Numbered from the stretch's first letter, positions 9,418 to 18,609 are shown. The stretch is 64,000 bases of DNA from Dyadobacter jejuensis (GCF_003149085.1 NZ_QGDT01000001.1:372001-436000), one strand, 5' to 3'. Numbers and translations: made by a program. The notes: generated by a model from the letters alone, not told the origin.

Positions 9418-10524
9418 ATGTATTATATTATCGCCTTAGTTGCTTTAGTCTTTATTGTTTTAACAGGAATCGTCATTTCCCGTTTGCAGAATGTATTGAA
9501 ATCGGTCAAATCCGATGATTCCACGGAGGTGAAGCATACTGGCAACCGTTTTAACGGTGCCATGTTCCTGTTCGTGCTGGTTTTAGGGGGAATTGCAATC
9601 TTCTGGTCTTATATGGATGCCCGCGGAGATTTTCTTCCAACGGCCTCTTCTATCCATGGTAGAAGAACCGACGACTTGTTCTGGTTCTCTATGGGGATCT
9701 TAACCATTCCTTTTATTTTCGTTAATGTCCTTATTTTTTACTTCTCATGGAAGTACCAATACAAAAAAGGGAACACAGCGGCATTTTATCCAGACAACCA
9801 CCGCTTAGAGTTGATCTGGACCATCGTGCCTGCCATTGTAATGGCCCTGTTGGTGTTTACCGGCTGGAAAGCCTGGTCCGATATCACGGGTGAAGCTCCC
9901 CAGGATGCCGAGGTGATTGAAATTACTGGTAAGCAGTTCAACTGGATTACCCGTTATTCAGGAGTTAACGACAATACCCTTGGTAATTACGACTACCGCC
10001 TGATCGACGCCCAAAACGAAGTTGGAATTGACCTTTCTGATGAAAACTCTTTCGATGACTTTATGGGCCCTGCCAGTGCGATTCACATTCCTGTGAATAC
10101 GCCCGTATTGCTAAAAATTAGGGCACGTGATGTGTTACACAGTGTTTTTATCCCTCATATGCGGGTAAAAATGGATGCGGTTCCTGGTATGCCTACTAAG
10201 TTTTGGTTTGTAGCCGATAAGACTACTGCCGATATGCGTGCCGAATTGAACGACCCTGATTTTAACTACGAGCTGGCTTGTACTGAAATCTGTGGTATGG
10301 GTCACTTCTCGATGGGAACCAAAATTGTAGTGGAAGACGAGGCCAGTTATAGAAAATGGTGTGCGGAACAGCCTACTTTCCTGAATACCTATCCTGAATA
10401 TTTGGCTAAGGTACCCGACAATTTGAAGGCTAAGGCAATGAAATACTTGCCTGAAGGAAGCGTTACAGCGGTGGCTGATAGTACTTCTGGTACTGTTGGA
10501 ATGGGTTCTAGTAGCCTCCGCTAA
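9418..10524 (+). CDS. coxB: Cytochrome c oxidase subunit II
   Basis: Subunit II takes electrons into the oxidase through its periplasmic CuA centre. The 368-aa protein has three hydrophobic helices: one N-terminal extra helix and the two of the family. The cupredoxin domain that follows carries the CuA ligands H241, C288, E290 (backbone), C292, H296 and M299 (CTEICGMGHFSM). No CxxCH is present, so it lacks the fused heme c of true caa3 subunits. This fits electron delivery from the cytochrome domain of ActA instead. It lies 22 nt after actF and 29 nt before coxA. Confidence 0.95.
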   Translation: MYYIIALVALVFIVLTGIVISRLQNVLKSVKSDDSTEVKHTGNRFNGAMFLFVLVLGGIAIFWSYMDARGDFLPTASSIHGRRTDDLFWFSMGILTIPFIFVNVLIFYFSWKYQYKKGNTAAFYPDNHRLELIWTIVPAIVMALLVFTGWKAWSDITGEAPQDAEVIEITGKQFNWITRYSGVNDNTLGNYDYRLIDAQNEVGIDLSDENSFDDFMGPASAIHIPVNTPVLLKIRARDVLHSVFIPHMRVKMDAVPGMPTKFWFVADKTTADMRAELNDPDFNYELACTEICGMGHFSMGTKIVVEDEASYRKWCAEQPTFLNTYPEYLAKVPDNLKAKAMKYLPEGSVTAVADSTSGTVGMGSSSLR

Positions 10525-10553
10525 TTTTTATTACAATAAAACAGTAAATAAAT

Positions 10554-12437
10554 ATGTCAGCTATCGTAGGAGCGGAAAGCATTCACGAACATGCAGAATC
10601 GCATGAGCATCATCATGTGTCCCAAAACTTTTGGCAAAAGTATATTTTTTCTGAGGATCACAAGGTGATTGCCAAACAATACCTGATTACGGGTATCATA
10701 TGGGCGGTTATTGGTATTTCTATGTCGGTTATCTTCCGGATTCAGTTGGGAATGCCCGATTCGAACCTGTCTTGGTTGAAGCCGGTATTGGGTCAATGGA
10801 TTAGTGATTCTGGAAAGTTGGATCCTAACTTTTATTTGGCCTTAGTTACCATGCACGGTACCATTATGGTATTCTTCGTGCTTACAGCGGGTTTGAGTGG
10901 TACTTTTAGTAACTTCCTTATTCCCCTGCAAATCGGTGCTCGCGACATGGCCTCAGGCTTTATGAACATGCTATCGTACTGGTTCTTTTTCTTGGCTAGT
11001 ATCATCATGTTCGGTTCTATATTCTTACAGACGGGTCCTGCTGCTGGGGGTTGGGTAATATATCCTCCTCTAAGTGCCTTGCCCGAAGCGCATCCAGGCT
11101 CAGGAATGGGTATGACGCTTTGGTTGACGAGTATGGCCTTTTTCATTGTATCGCAGCTATTAGGAGGTATCAACTACATCACTACCGTGATTAACCTTCG
11201 TACTCGGGGTATGTCTTTCGACAGACTTCCGCTTACGATTTGGGCCTTTTTGATCACCGCTGTATTAGGTCTTATCTCTTTCCCTGTGCTTTTGTCGTCG
11301 GTATTATTACTGATTATGGACCGTCACTTCGGAACGAGTTTCTATCTTTCAGATATTTATATCAATGGAGAAGCCCTTCCAAATGTAGGGGGTAGCCCTA
11401 TCTTGTTCCAGCATTTGTTCTGGTTCCTAGGACACCCTGAGGTATATATTGTATTGCTTCCTGGCTTGGGTATTACTTCGGAGGTTATCGCAACGAACGC
11501 TCGTAAGCCTATTTTTGGCTACCGTGCCATGATCGCCTCTATGCTTGGTATTGCTTTCTTGGCATTTATCGTTTGGGCTCACCATATGTTTGTAACTGGT
11601 ATGAACCCATTCTTAGGGTCCGTATTTATGTTCCTTACCCTGATCATCGCCGTACCTTCGGCTGTGAAGGGCTTTAACTACATCACTACCCTATGGAGAG
11701 GTAATATCGTGTTTACGCCCGGTATGTTATTTTCAATTGGTTTGGTATCGTTATTCGTTTCGGGAGGTCTTACTGGGATTATCTTAGGAAACAGTGCCTT
11801 GGATATTCAACTTCACGATACTTACTTCGTGGTGGCCCACTTTCACTTGGTAATGGGTGCTGCATCGGCCTTCGGTCTGTTTGCTGGGGTGTATCACTGG
11901 TTCCCAAAGATGTTTGGGCGTATGATGAACCCTACCTTGGGTCAACTACACTTCTGGTTATCGTTTATAGGTATTTACATGGTGTTTATCCCTATGCACT
12001 ATGTGGGTATCGCTGGTTTCCCAAGACGTTACTACCAGTTTACGAGCTACGATTTTACGCATAAATTTATGGACATGAATATGTTCATATCTATAGCGGC
12101 CATCTTCTCTTTCTTGGCGCAGTTTATTTTCCTTTGGAACTTCTTCTATAGCATTTTTAAAGGTAAGAAAGCCCCTAAAAATCCATGGAGATCCAATACT
12201 TTGGAATGGACTACTCCCGTTAATGTGGGACATGGTAACTGGGAAGGTGAAATACCTGCCGTATACCGCTGGTCTTATGACTATAGCAAGCCTGGTGCTA
12301 AAGAGGATTTTATCCCTCAAAACGTGCCTTATTCACAAACATTGGAGTCTAATTTACCTCATGAAAATGAGCTTATAGCCACGGAGAAGGAGATAGAGGC
12401 TCAAAACTTTAATGACCAGTTTAAGACAGCACATTGA
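10554..12437 (+). CDS. coxA: Cytochrome c oxidase subunit I
   Basis: The catalytic heme-copper subunit, 627 aa with about twelve helices. The ligands can be read directly: H101 and H431 for the low-spin heme, H429 for the oxygen-binding heme, and H294, H343 and H344 for CuB. Y298 in HPEVY is the cross-linked Tyr. E296 in the same motif marks an A1-type oxidase with the D-pathway glutamate. The last 26 nt overlap the start of ctaA in another frame, a sign of translational coupling. Confidence 0.96.
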   Translation: MSAIVGAESIHEHAESHEHHHVSQNFWQKYIFSEDHKVIAKQYLITGIIWAVIGISMSVIFRIQLGMPDSNLSWLKPVLGQWISDSGKLDPNFYLALVTMHGTIMVFFVLTAGLSGTFSNFLIPLQIGARDMASGFMNMLSYWFFFLASIIMFGSIFLQTGPAAGGWVIYPPLSALPEAHPGSGMGMTLWLTSMAFFIVSQLLGGINYITTVINLRTRGMSFDRLPLTIWAFLITAVLGLISFPVLLSSVLLLIMDRHFGTSFYLSDIYINGEALPNVGGSPILFQHLFWFLGHPEVYIVLLPGLGITSEVIATNARKPIFGYRAMIASMLGIAFLAFIVWAHHMFVTGMNPFLGSVFMFLTLIIAVPSAVKGFNYITTLWRGNIVFTPGMLFSIGLVSLFVSGGLTGIILGNSALDIQLHDTYFVVAHFHLVMGAASAFGLFAGVYHWFPKMFGRMMNPTLGQLHFWLSFIGIYMVFIPMHYVGIAGFPRRYYQFTSYDFTHKFMDMNMFISIAAIFSFLAQFIFLWNFFYSIFKGKKAPKNPWRSNTLEWTTPVNVGHGNWEGEIPAVYRWSYDYSKPGAKEDFIPQNVPYSQTLESNLPHENELIATEKEIEAQNFNDQFKTAH

Positions 12438-13416
12438 TCCTAAGGCCATTCGTCGTTTAAGACGAGTGGCCTTAAATACGATTGTTACCCTCTACCTGTT
12501 AATAATGGCCGGTGGGGTGGTAAGAAGCACTGGGGCTGGCATGGGATGTCCCGATTGGCCCAGATGCTTCGGCACCTGGATCCCTCCGACGGATGTGTCG
12601 CAGCTGCCTGATAATTACAAGGAAATATACGGAGCCAAGTTGAAAGGTGAAGTAGAGTTTAACCCGGTTAAGACCTGGATTGAATATGTAAACCGCCTTT
12701 TAGGAGCCTTTACAGGGATTATGATTTTCTGTACGCTACTGGCTACCCTTGCTTTCTGGAACTCCAAACGTGGTTTTTTCTGGTTAGCACTATTGGGATT
12801 CGTTCTGGTGGGTTTTCAGGGGTGGTTAGGGTCGAAAGTTGTAAGTTTTGAACTCCATCCGGTAGTGGTAACCGTACATATGCTGGTGGCCATTATTATC
12901 GTAGGCGTCTTGATCCTGCTGTTCGACAAGGCAGATCGCTTGGCTTATGAAAGGAGCTCCGGACTTGGGCTTAAGCAGTCCAGAATTGGATGGTGGGTCC
13001 TTGGATTAACCTTGGTTCAAGTCATGTTAGGAACTCAGGTTCGAGAAAATATCGATGAAGTGGTGCGGGTATTGGGTTATGATGCCCGGAGTATGTGGAT
13101 AGATCATTTGGATTTCCGTTTCTATTTGCACCGCACTTTTTCTATACTCGTACTAGGAATTAACTTGTACTGGTTTCAAATGATACGCAAGACACCGCAG
13201 GGCTATAAGGACCTAAAAGGTATTATAGTTTGGTCGGTGGTGATCTTAGGATTAGAAACGGCAACGGGTATTATCATGGCCTATTTTGGCGTACCCGCTT
13301 TCGCCCAACCGGTGCATCTTACTTTGGGTATTTTACTCTTGGGCTTGCAGTTTATATTATTTTTAAATACCAAATCGAAGGACGTGGAGGTAGGTAGGGT
13401 TGAAAAGGTTTTATAA
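12412..13416 (+). CDS. ctaA: Heme A synthase (COX15/CtaA family)
   Basis: Oxidises the C8 methyl of heme O to the formyl group of heme A, needed by CoxA. The 334-aa membrane protein has about eight helices and begins with a basic segment before the first helix. A STGAGMGCPDWPRCFG segment follows the first helix, as is typical of CtaA, with the Cys pair seen in many bacterial members. Conserved His residues occur in several helices. The start at 12412 lies inside coxA; I see no better start further in. Confidence 0.93.
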   Translation: MTSLRQHIDPKAIRRLRRVALNTIVTLYLLIMAGGVVRSTGAGMGCPDWPRCFGTWIPPTDVSQLPDNYKEIYGAKLKGEVEFNPVKTWIEYVNRLLGAFTGIMIFCTLLATLAFWNSKRGFFWLALLGFVLVGFQGWLGSKVVSFELHPVVVTVHMLVAIIIVGVLILLFDKADRLAYERSSGLGLKQSRIGWWVLGLTLVQVMLGTQVRENIDEVVRVLGYDARSMWIDHLDFRFYLHRTFSILVLGINLYWFQMIRKTPQGYKDLKGIIVWSVVILGLETATGIIMAYFGVPAFAQPVHLTLGILLLGLQFILFLNTKSKDVEVGRVEKVL

Positions 13417-13424
13417 TAGCATTA

Positions 13425-14309
13425 ATGAACAATAGCACTTTAAGTATTCAAAATCCGCTGGCTAGTGTCCGGGTATTGTTTGAATTATTGAAATTTCGAC
13501 TGGCAGCATTAATCGCCTTTTCAGGAGCTATGGGCTACTGCTTGGGAGCTGCTGTGATCGATGCCTTGCAGCTGGTAGCTTTTGTGGTAGCATCTATTGC
13601 AGTGACGGGTGCGGCCAATATCATCAATCAAATCCTGGAGAAGGATTTGGATAAGTTAATGAAACGTACCGCTGGCCGGCCGCTTCCTAGTGGTCGTATT
13701 TCGGTAGATCAAGCCATTCTTTGGGCTGTGGTTTTAGGGGTGGTTTCAATGGTTATTTTCGTATGGATGTTTAACATCAGTACGGCTTTAATCTCCCTGC
13801 TGTCGTTGGTACTCTACGGCTTCGTCTATACCCCTCTCAAAAGGGTAGGGCCTATTGCGGTATTTGTAGGTGCCATTCCTGGGGCTTTCCCTCCGATGAT
13901 CGGCTGGGTGGCTGCTACCAATCACTTTGGACTGGAGCCGGGTATATTATTTGCGATTCAGTTTTTTTGGCAGTTTCCCCATTTCTGGGCCATAGCCTGG
14001 GTACTGGACGACGACTATAAACGGGCTGGTTTTAGGCTTTTGCCTGCCAATGGATTGAAAGATTCGGATACCACCTTACAGATCATGATTTATACCTTAT
14101 TTTTGATACCTGTAGGTTGGTTACCCTATAAACTTGGAATGACTGGCATCAATTCGGCTTTTATTGCTACCGTTTTTGGGGTGTTATTCCTCGCTCAAAC
14201 TTTCCATTTGATGCGCCATTGCAGTGATAAGACCGCACGTCAGTTGATGTTTGGCTCGTTTTTGTATTTGCCGATTGTACAAATCGCCTTTTTGTTGGAT
14301 AAGTTGTGA
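13425..14309 (+). CDS. ctaB: Protoheme IX farnesyltransferase (heme O synthase)
   Basis: UbiA-family prenyltransferase that adds the farnesyl chain to heme B, giving heme O for CtaA. The 294-aa protein has about nine helices and both polyprenyl-diphosphate binding motifs: the NIINQILEKDLDKLMKRT region with GRPLPSGR, and the second Asp-rich motif DDDYKRAGFRLLP. It starts 8 nt after ctaA, so both heme A steps sit together inside the oxidase operon. Confidence 0.95.
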   Translation: MNNSTLSIQNPLASVRVLFELLKFRLAALIAFSGAMGYCLGAAVIDALQLVAFVVASIAVTGAANIINQILEKDLDKLMKRTAGRPLPSGRISVDQAILWAVVLGVVSMVIFVWMFNISTALISLLSLVLYGFVYTPLKRVGPIAVFVGAIPGAFPPMIGWVAATNHFGLEPGILFAIQFFWQFPHFWAIAWVLDDDYKRAGFRLLPANGLKDSDTTLQIMIYTLFLIPVGWLPYKLGMTGINSAFIATVFGVLFLAQTFHLMRHCSDKTARQLMFGSFLYLPIVQIAFLLDKL

Positions 14310-14330
14310 TCGATTAAATTATTTTGTGAA

Positions 14331-14918
14331 ATGGAGGATGTTCAACAGTTGAAAATGGATAAAGAACCGCAGGAAACCCTATCGATGGATCCTGTTAAGT
14401 TTATATTGTGGTTGTTCCTGGTAACGATCGTCATGTTGTTTGCTTCTCAGTCCAGTGCTTATTTGGTACGTAGGGCAGAGGGTAATTGGCTTGAATTTCA
14501 AATGCCTACTATATTTTGGTACAGTACCGTCGTGCTACTAGCAAGTAGTATCACCATGCATTGGGCTTATATAATGGCAAAAAAAGATGAGATCAAGCGA
14601 TTGAAGCTGGCAATTTCTATTACTTTTGCGCTTGGCTTGTTGTTCCTTGCGATGCAGTTCCAAGGATGGAAGGACCTGGTCGAAATGAATGTATATTTCG
14701 TAGGAAACCCGTCTGGTTCGTTTTTTTATGTCTTTACGGGCCTGCATGGATTCCATATTATCAGTGGCCTCATCGTATTGGTATTTGCCTTGTTTGCATC
14801 TTTTAAGTTAAAAGCGAATGTCAAAAACCTAAGACAGATTCAGATCTGTACTACGTATTGGCATTTTTTAGATTTACTCTGGGTATACCTATTTGTTTTT
14901 TTATTGACCTTTAATTGA
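14331..14918 (+). CDS. Cytochrome c oxidase subunit III, short form
   Basis: A 195-aa membrane protein with five helices, matching the short bacterial subunit III. Recognisable segments are the QSSAYLVRRAEGNW loop, GLHGFHIISGL and the final TYWHFLDLLWVYLF helix. Subunit III stabilises the active site of subunit I. A second, longer subunit III gene follows 13 nt downstream, as in many Bacteroidota operons, so I do not give this copy a symbol. Confidence 0.9.
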   Translation: MEDVQQLKMDKEPQETLSMDPVKFILWLFLVTIVMLFASQSSAYLVRRAEGNWLEFQMPTIFWYSTVVLLASSITMHWAYIMAKKDEIKRLKLAISITFALGLLFLAMQFQGWKDLVEMNVYFVGNPSGSFFYVFTGLHGFHIISGLIVLVFALFASFKLKANVKNLRQIQICTTYWHFLDLLWVYLFVFLLTFN

Positions 14919-14931
14919 TTTTTATTTACCA

Positions 14932-15702
14932 ATGGCTTCAAATGTAACAACACCTGGCGCGGTAGAACCCAAATTTTGGATGGGTGGAATTGAGCCCATG
15001 AAAGCGAGTTATGGAAAATTGATGATGTGGTTCTTCCTCATCTCAGATACCTTTACCTTTTCGGCTTTGCTGGTGGCCTACGGTTATCAGCGGTTTAGCT
15101 TTCCTGCTTACTCGGGTGAGGTAGCAGATTTTGTTAACTCCAACCTCTATTGGCCTATCCCCGAAAAGGTATATGCCGCAGTTCCTTTCCTTCATGGAGT
15201 ATACCTTCCCCTCGTTTTCGTAGGGATTATGACCTTTATTTTGATTGCCAGTTCGGTGACTATGGTGTTAGCCGTAGAGGCCGGTCATCGTAAGGACAGA
15301 GCTACAGTAGAGAAATATATGCTTTGGACTATTTTGGGTGGTTTCACTTTCTTGGGTTGCCAAGCTTGGGAATGGGCTCACTTTATCCACGGTACCGACA
15401 ATGGTACTTTGATGACCATTATGGAAAATGGTAAGATGGTAGAAAAAACGATCTTTGGTGCTAACCTTACCGTAAACGAGTACGGCCCTGCCGCTTTTGC
15501 CGATTTCTTTTTCTTCATTACGGGTTTCCATGGTACTCACGTATTTAGTGGTGTTATCCTGAACATCCTGATCTTCTTTAGAGTGGCTACTGGGCTTTAT
15601 GATAAGCGTGGAAGCTACGAAATGGTTGAGAAAGTGGGTCTTTACTGGCACTTTGTCGATTTGGTCTGGGTATTCGTGTTTACCTTCTTCTATCTGGTTT
15701 AA
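14932..15702 (+). CDS. Cytochrome c oxidase subunit III, long form
   Basis: A 256-aa subunit III homologue with the conserved GFHGTHVFSGV helix and the terminal YWHFVDLVWVFVF helix. It is longer than its neighbour because of extra sequence between the second and fourth helices (about residues 62-95 and 150-185). Two adjacent subunit III genes imply either two copies in the complex or a split role; the sequence does not decide. Confidence 0.9.
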   Translation: MASNVTTPGAVEPKFWMGGIEPMKASYGKLMMWFFLISDTFTFSALLVAYGYQRFSFPAYSGEVADFVNSNLYWPIPEKVYAAVPFLHGVYLPLVFVGIMTFILIASSVTMVLAVEAGHRKDRATVEKYMLWTILGGFTFLGCQAWEWAHFIHGTDNGTLMTIMENGKMVEKTIFGANLTVNEYGPAAFADFFFFITGFHGTHVFSGVILNILIFFRVATGLYDKRGSYEMVEKVGLYWHFVDLVWVFVFTFFYLV

Positions 15703-15735
15703 TCTTCACAAAGATCTTTAAAATTATATATCATT

Positions 15736-16065
15736 ATGGCAGACGCGCATCATATACAGAGTAACGATCCCAATGCTGGGGCCGAACAAAGAAAAGCCAT
15801 CTGGAAAACCTTCTGGATTCTGTTGATCCTTACGGCTCTTGAATTCCTCATAGCGTTTACCGTTGCTCATGGCACGCTTAAGGTGACTATATTTATTGTA
15901 ATGACTATCGTAAAGGCTTTCTATATTGTAGGAGAGTTTATGCACTTAAAACATGAAACCAAAGGATTGATTTGGTCGATCTTGATACCCATTGTTTTCG
16001 TTGCTTGGCTTATTTTAGCCTTACTTTTGGAAGGTAATGCCGTATTTGAGGCTATTTTCGGATAG
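15736..16065 (+). CDS. Cytochrome c oxidase subunit IV family protein
   Basis: A 109-aa protein with three hydrophobic helices and a soluble N-terminus, of the bacterial subunit IV (CtaF/CoxD) type. The EFMHLKHETKG segment between helices two and three is typical. It starts 33 nt after the second subunit III gene and 9 nt before the Sco-like gene. Its role is in assembly or stability of the oxidase. Confidence 0.86.
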   Translation: MADAHHIQSNDPNAGAEQRKAIWKTFWILLILTALEFLIAFTVAHGTLKVTIFIVMTIVKAFYIVGEFMHLKHETKGLIWSILIPIVFVAWLILALLLEGNAVFEAIFG

Positions 16066-16074
16066 TAAAGACTT

Positions 16075-16725
16075 ATGAAAAGATACCGTAGAGCCGGGTT
16101 GCTAATACTTACATTAGCAATTCCGGCTTTAATCTTAATTTTTCTAAAGGGTTTTACGACCAACCATTATGTGTTGCCGTATTTTAACCCTATTCTAGAC
16201 GACCAAGGACGGGTGGTTAGGCGTGGGGACGATACCTTATTCTCCTCTAGGGAGCAGCTGATGGTGGATGCCTTGGACTCTTCGGGCCTTCTGTCGATCC
16301 CCCTTAAAAATAGGTTTACGGTAGTGGGCTTTTTGCCTAAAGACTGTGACGATCGTTGTACCCTGTATTTGGAAGGCTTGCAACGGATTTATAAACTTCG
16401 ACAAGCCGTTCCTACCCTGAGCCTGGTTACCCTGACCGATGGGGCGGAACTTCTGAAGGTAGGAAATACCTACGGGATGGGGAGTGATGGTTGGTCCTTA
16501 TACGGGTTAGATACTTCCGACTCTACAAGGGCAATATCCCGGGAGTTGAATATTTATAAAAATGCGGCTGGAACAAAAACCAATTATTCTTTTTCTAGGT
16601 TGTTACTCCTAGATTCCGAAGGTTATACCAGAGGATATTACGATTTTAATGATGCCGAAGAGGTGGATCGCCTCATGGCTGAGATTAGAATACTCGATTA
16701 CGAATTGAAACATAGAAATAACTAA
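16075..16725 (+). CDS. Sco1/SenC-like copper chaperone, membrane-anchored
   Basis: A 216-aa protein with one N-terminal membrane anchor (about 8-25) and a thioredoxin-like domain carrying CDDRC (C91 and C95), the CxxxC copper-binding pair of Sco proteins. Sco proteins load the CuA site of subunit II, which fits the place in the oxidase operon. The distal His that completes the copper site in Sco1 is not evident: the matching LLLLDSEGYTRGYYDF strand has none. The protein may bind copper with other ligands or act mainly as a thiol reductant. Confidence 0.8.
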   Translation: MKRYRRAGLLILTLAIPALILIFLKGFTTNHYVLPYFNPILDDQGRVVRRGDDTLFSSREQLMVDALDSSGLLSIPLKNRFTVVGFLPKDCDDRCTLYLEGLQRIYKLRQAVPTLSLVTLTDGAELLKVGNTYGMGSDGWSLYGLDTSDSTRAISRELNIYKNAAGTKTNYSFSRLLLLDSEGYTRGYYDFNDAEEVDRLMAEIRILDYELKHRNN

Positions 16726-16728
16726 GAT

Positions 16729-17265
16729 ATGGCTGCTGCAATAGAGGATAAGCCCATTTATAGAAAGGTGATCAATGTGTTGGCCATCGTGGTACCTATT
16801 ACCGTGGCTTTCTTGTTGGGGATTCGCCAAAAGGTAGAACTAGGGGCCTGGACCAAATCCCTTCCCCATGTGATAGGGGTTATCAATAGCCTTACCGCAA
16901 TTTGTTTGTTGGTGGGGTATTATTATATCCGGCAACGTCGATACGACGCCCACCGGAAAGCCATGACTTTGGCCTTCCTGTTTGGATCTGTATTTTTAGT
17001 GTGTTATATTTTGTACCATGTGTCCAACGAGTCCACGCCTTATGGTGGAACAGGACTGATGCGTCCAATCTATTTTTTCTTGCTGATCTCGCATATCGTA
17101 CTCTCCATCGTGGTGGTATGGTTTGTGTTGAGAGCCATTTATTTTGGATTCGCCAACCAACTTGCCGAACATAGGAAAACAGTGAAATGGGCCTGGCCTA
17201 TTTGGTTGTATGTGAGCGTGAGTGGCGTGATTGTTTATTTAATGATTAGTCCTTATTATACATGA
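16729..17265 (+). CDS. DUF420 membrane protein, CtaM-like oxidase assembly factor
   Basis: A 178-aa membrane protein with five predicted helices. The HRKAMTLAF and AEHRKTVKWAWPIWLYVSVSGVIVY segments with conserved His are typical of DUF420. The family includes CtaM, needed for haem-copper oxidase activity in Firmicutes. It starts 3 nt after the Sco-like gene and overlaps the next gene by 4 nt. The function here is inferred from family and operon. Confidence 0.84.
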   Translation: MAAAIEDKPIYRKVINVLAIVVPITVAFLLGIRQKVELGAWTKSLPHVIGVINSLTAICLLVGYYYIRQRRYDAHRKAMTLAFLFGSVFLVCYILYHVSNESTPYGGTGLMRPIYFFLLISHIVLSIVVVWFVLRAIYFGFANQLAEHRKTVKWAWPIWLYVSVSGVIVYLMISPYYT

Positions 17266-17519
17266 AAAAGTTATTGATTGTTAGCACGGTATTCGTCTTG
17301 TTTTTTCTTATTGGGAACGAGGCTATCGCTCAGTGTGCCATGTGTCGTGGGACGGTTGAGAGTTCTATAGGGAACGGGCGTAATAACGTAGGTTTTGGCC
17401 TGAATACTGGTATCATGTTTCTCTTTGTGATGCCCTACCTTCTGGTGGGTGTCATTTCGTATTTGTGGTACAAAAAGAGTAAGAAGTTTCAGGCCGAACG
17501 CAAAATTGCTATGTCCTGA
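17262..17519 (+). CDS. Small membrane protein with CAMC motif, end of respiratory operon
   Basis: An 85-aa protein I cannot assign to a named family. It has a signal-peptide-like N-terminus (about 1-23), a Cys pair CAMC at residues 25 and 28 immediately after the likely cleavage site, a short polar region, a membrane helix at about 46-68 and a basic cytoplasmic tail. Its ATGA overlap with the DUF420 gene shows tight coupling with the oxidase operon. A CxxC exposed at the outer face of the membrane suggests a part in thiol or copper handling during oxidase assembly; this is inference. Confidence 0.8.
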   Translation: MKKLLIVSTVFVLFFLIGNEAIAQCAMCRGTVESSIGNGRNNVGFGLNTGIMFLFVMPYLLVGVISYLWYKKSKKFQAERKIAMS

Positions 17520-17547
17520 GAGGGTCCTGTTACATAGTTAACTGCTG

Positions 17548-17594
17548 GACGCAAAAAAAGCGGAATCTATTGGTGATTCCGCTTTTTTTGCGTC
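17548..17594. terminator. Bidirectional terminator between the respiratory operon and murI
   Basis: A 20-bp perfect inverted repeat (17548-17567 with 17575-17594) with a 7-nt loop. The stem contains an A7 run on one arm and T7 on the other, so it can stop transcription arriving from either side. It ends both the oxidase operon and the convergent murI. Confidence 0.9.
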
Positions 17595-17627
17595 CTGTCG
17601 TTTTCTTACGATCGTCAGCGCCTAAGC

Positions 17628-18437
17628 TTATTCCCATAGTGGGTAATGCTCCAGCTTGAGGTGTTGACCAAAAAACGTCCTAGTCGATTCTTCAAAGGAT
17701 TTGGTATAATCCGAAACATAGAAGTGGCGTTTTCCTTCTCCTTTACTATTCAAAAGGTAATGTTGCTCTAGCCAGGCCTTGAGCGAACGGGCCACTATTT
17801 CGGAGCTGTCCAGAATGGCCACCGGTTGTTGATAGTACTCTGCGATTTGTTGCTTTATCAAGGGGTAGTGAGTGCATCCTAATATCAGGGCCTCTATTCC
17901 TGCTAGGGTCGGATCTGAGAGATACGCTTCTATTATCTTTTCGCTAATATTATTGTCGAAAAACCCTTCCTCTATCATGGGGGCTAGCAAAGGGGTAGCC
18001 AGGGATCGGAGTTGAATGTTTTTATTCAGTTCCGATACCTTCCTATTATAAACCTCCGAAAGGACGGTTTGTTTGGTACCGATGAGCCCCACCGTCTTAC
18101 CTGGGTACTGTTCCTTTACATAATCGACCACTGGGTCTATCACATTCATGACCTTGGCCTTGGAACCTACATAGGCTTTTACCAGATCGAATGCCGCTGC
18201 AGAGGCCGAATTACAGGCGATTAATATCAGCTTGCATTCTTTCTGAATAAACAGATTACAGATTTTGATTGCATACGATTGTATGGCTGCCGTTGATTTG
18301 TCGCCGTAGGGTAGGTGTGCCGTATCTCCAAAATAGATGGTATCTTCATGGGGTAGGAGTCGTGTGACGGCGCTAGCGACGGTCATACCCCCTATGCCAC
18401 TGTCGAAGATTCCAATAGGCGCTGCTGAGTCGAACAT
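17628..18437 (-). CDS. murI: Glutamate racemase
   Basis: Makes D-glutamate for peptidoglycan. The 269-aa protein has the family motifs PIGIFDSGIGGMTV near the N-terminus, IACNSASA with catalytic C75, and LGCTHYPL with the second catalytic C188, giving the two-Cys acid/base pair of the Asp/Glu racemase family. The length is normal. It is convergent with the respiratory operon and shares its terminator. Confidence 0.96.
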   Translation of the reverse strand: MFDSAAPIGIFDSGIGGMTVASAVTRLLPHEDTIYFGDTAHLPYGDKSTAAIQSYAIKICNLFIQKECKLILIACNSASAAAFDLVKAYVGSKAKVMNVIDPVVDYVKEQYPGKTVGLIGTKQTVLSEVYNRKVSELNKNIQLRSLATPLLAPMIEEGFFDNNISEKIIEAYLSDPTLAGIEALILGCTHYPLIKQQIAEYYQQPVAILDSSEIVARSLKAWLEQHYLLNSKGEGKRHFYVSDYTKSFEESTRTFFGQHLKLEHYPLWE

Positions 18438-18473
18438 GTTTTATATCGATGATATTTCTGAAATAATGGTTGC

Positions 18474-18481
18474 CAAAACTA
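18474..18481 (-). promoter_or_regulatory. -7 promoter element for murI
   Basis: On the minus strand this reads TAGTTTTG, a full match to TAnnTTTG, 36 nt before the murI start codon. The -33 region is not a clear match. Confidence 0.45.
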
Positions 18482-18601
18482 AGGTATGGATTCGAATAAT
18501 TCATGTTTGGACCTAAATAAATAATGGCTAATTGGTTTTTTAATGTTTTGAATTACAGTGTACTAATTGTGCTTCAATGGTTTTAAGCGCGTTAAATAAA
18601 T

Positions 18602-18609
18602 TATTTTTG
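18602..18609 (+). promoter_or_regulatory. -7 promoter element before the ECF sigma operon
   Basis: TATTTTTG matches TAnnTTTG and lies 72 nt upstream of the sigma factor start. No convincing -33 box. A second weaker candidate, AACCTTTG, lies about 30 nt further down. Confidence 0.4.
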
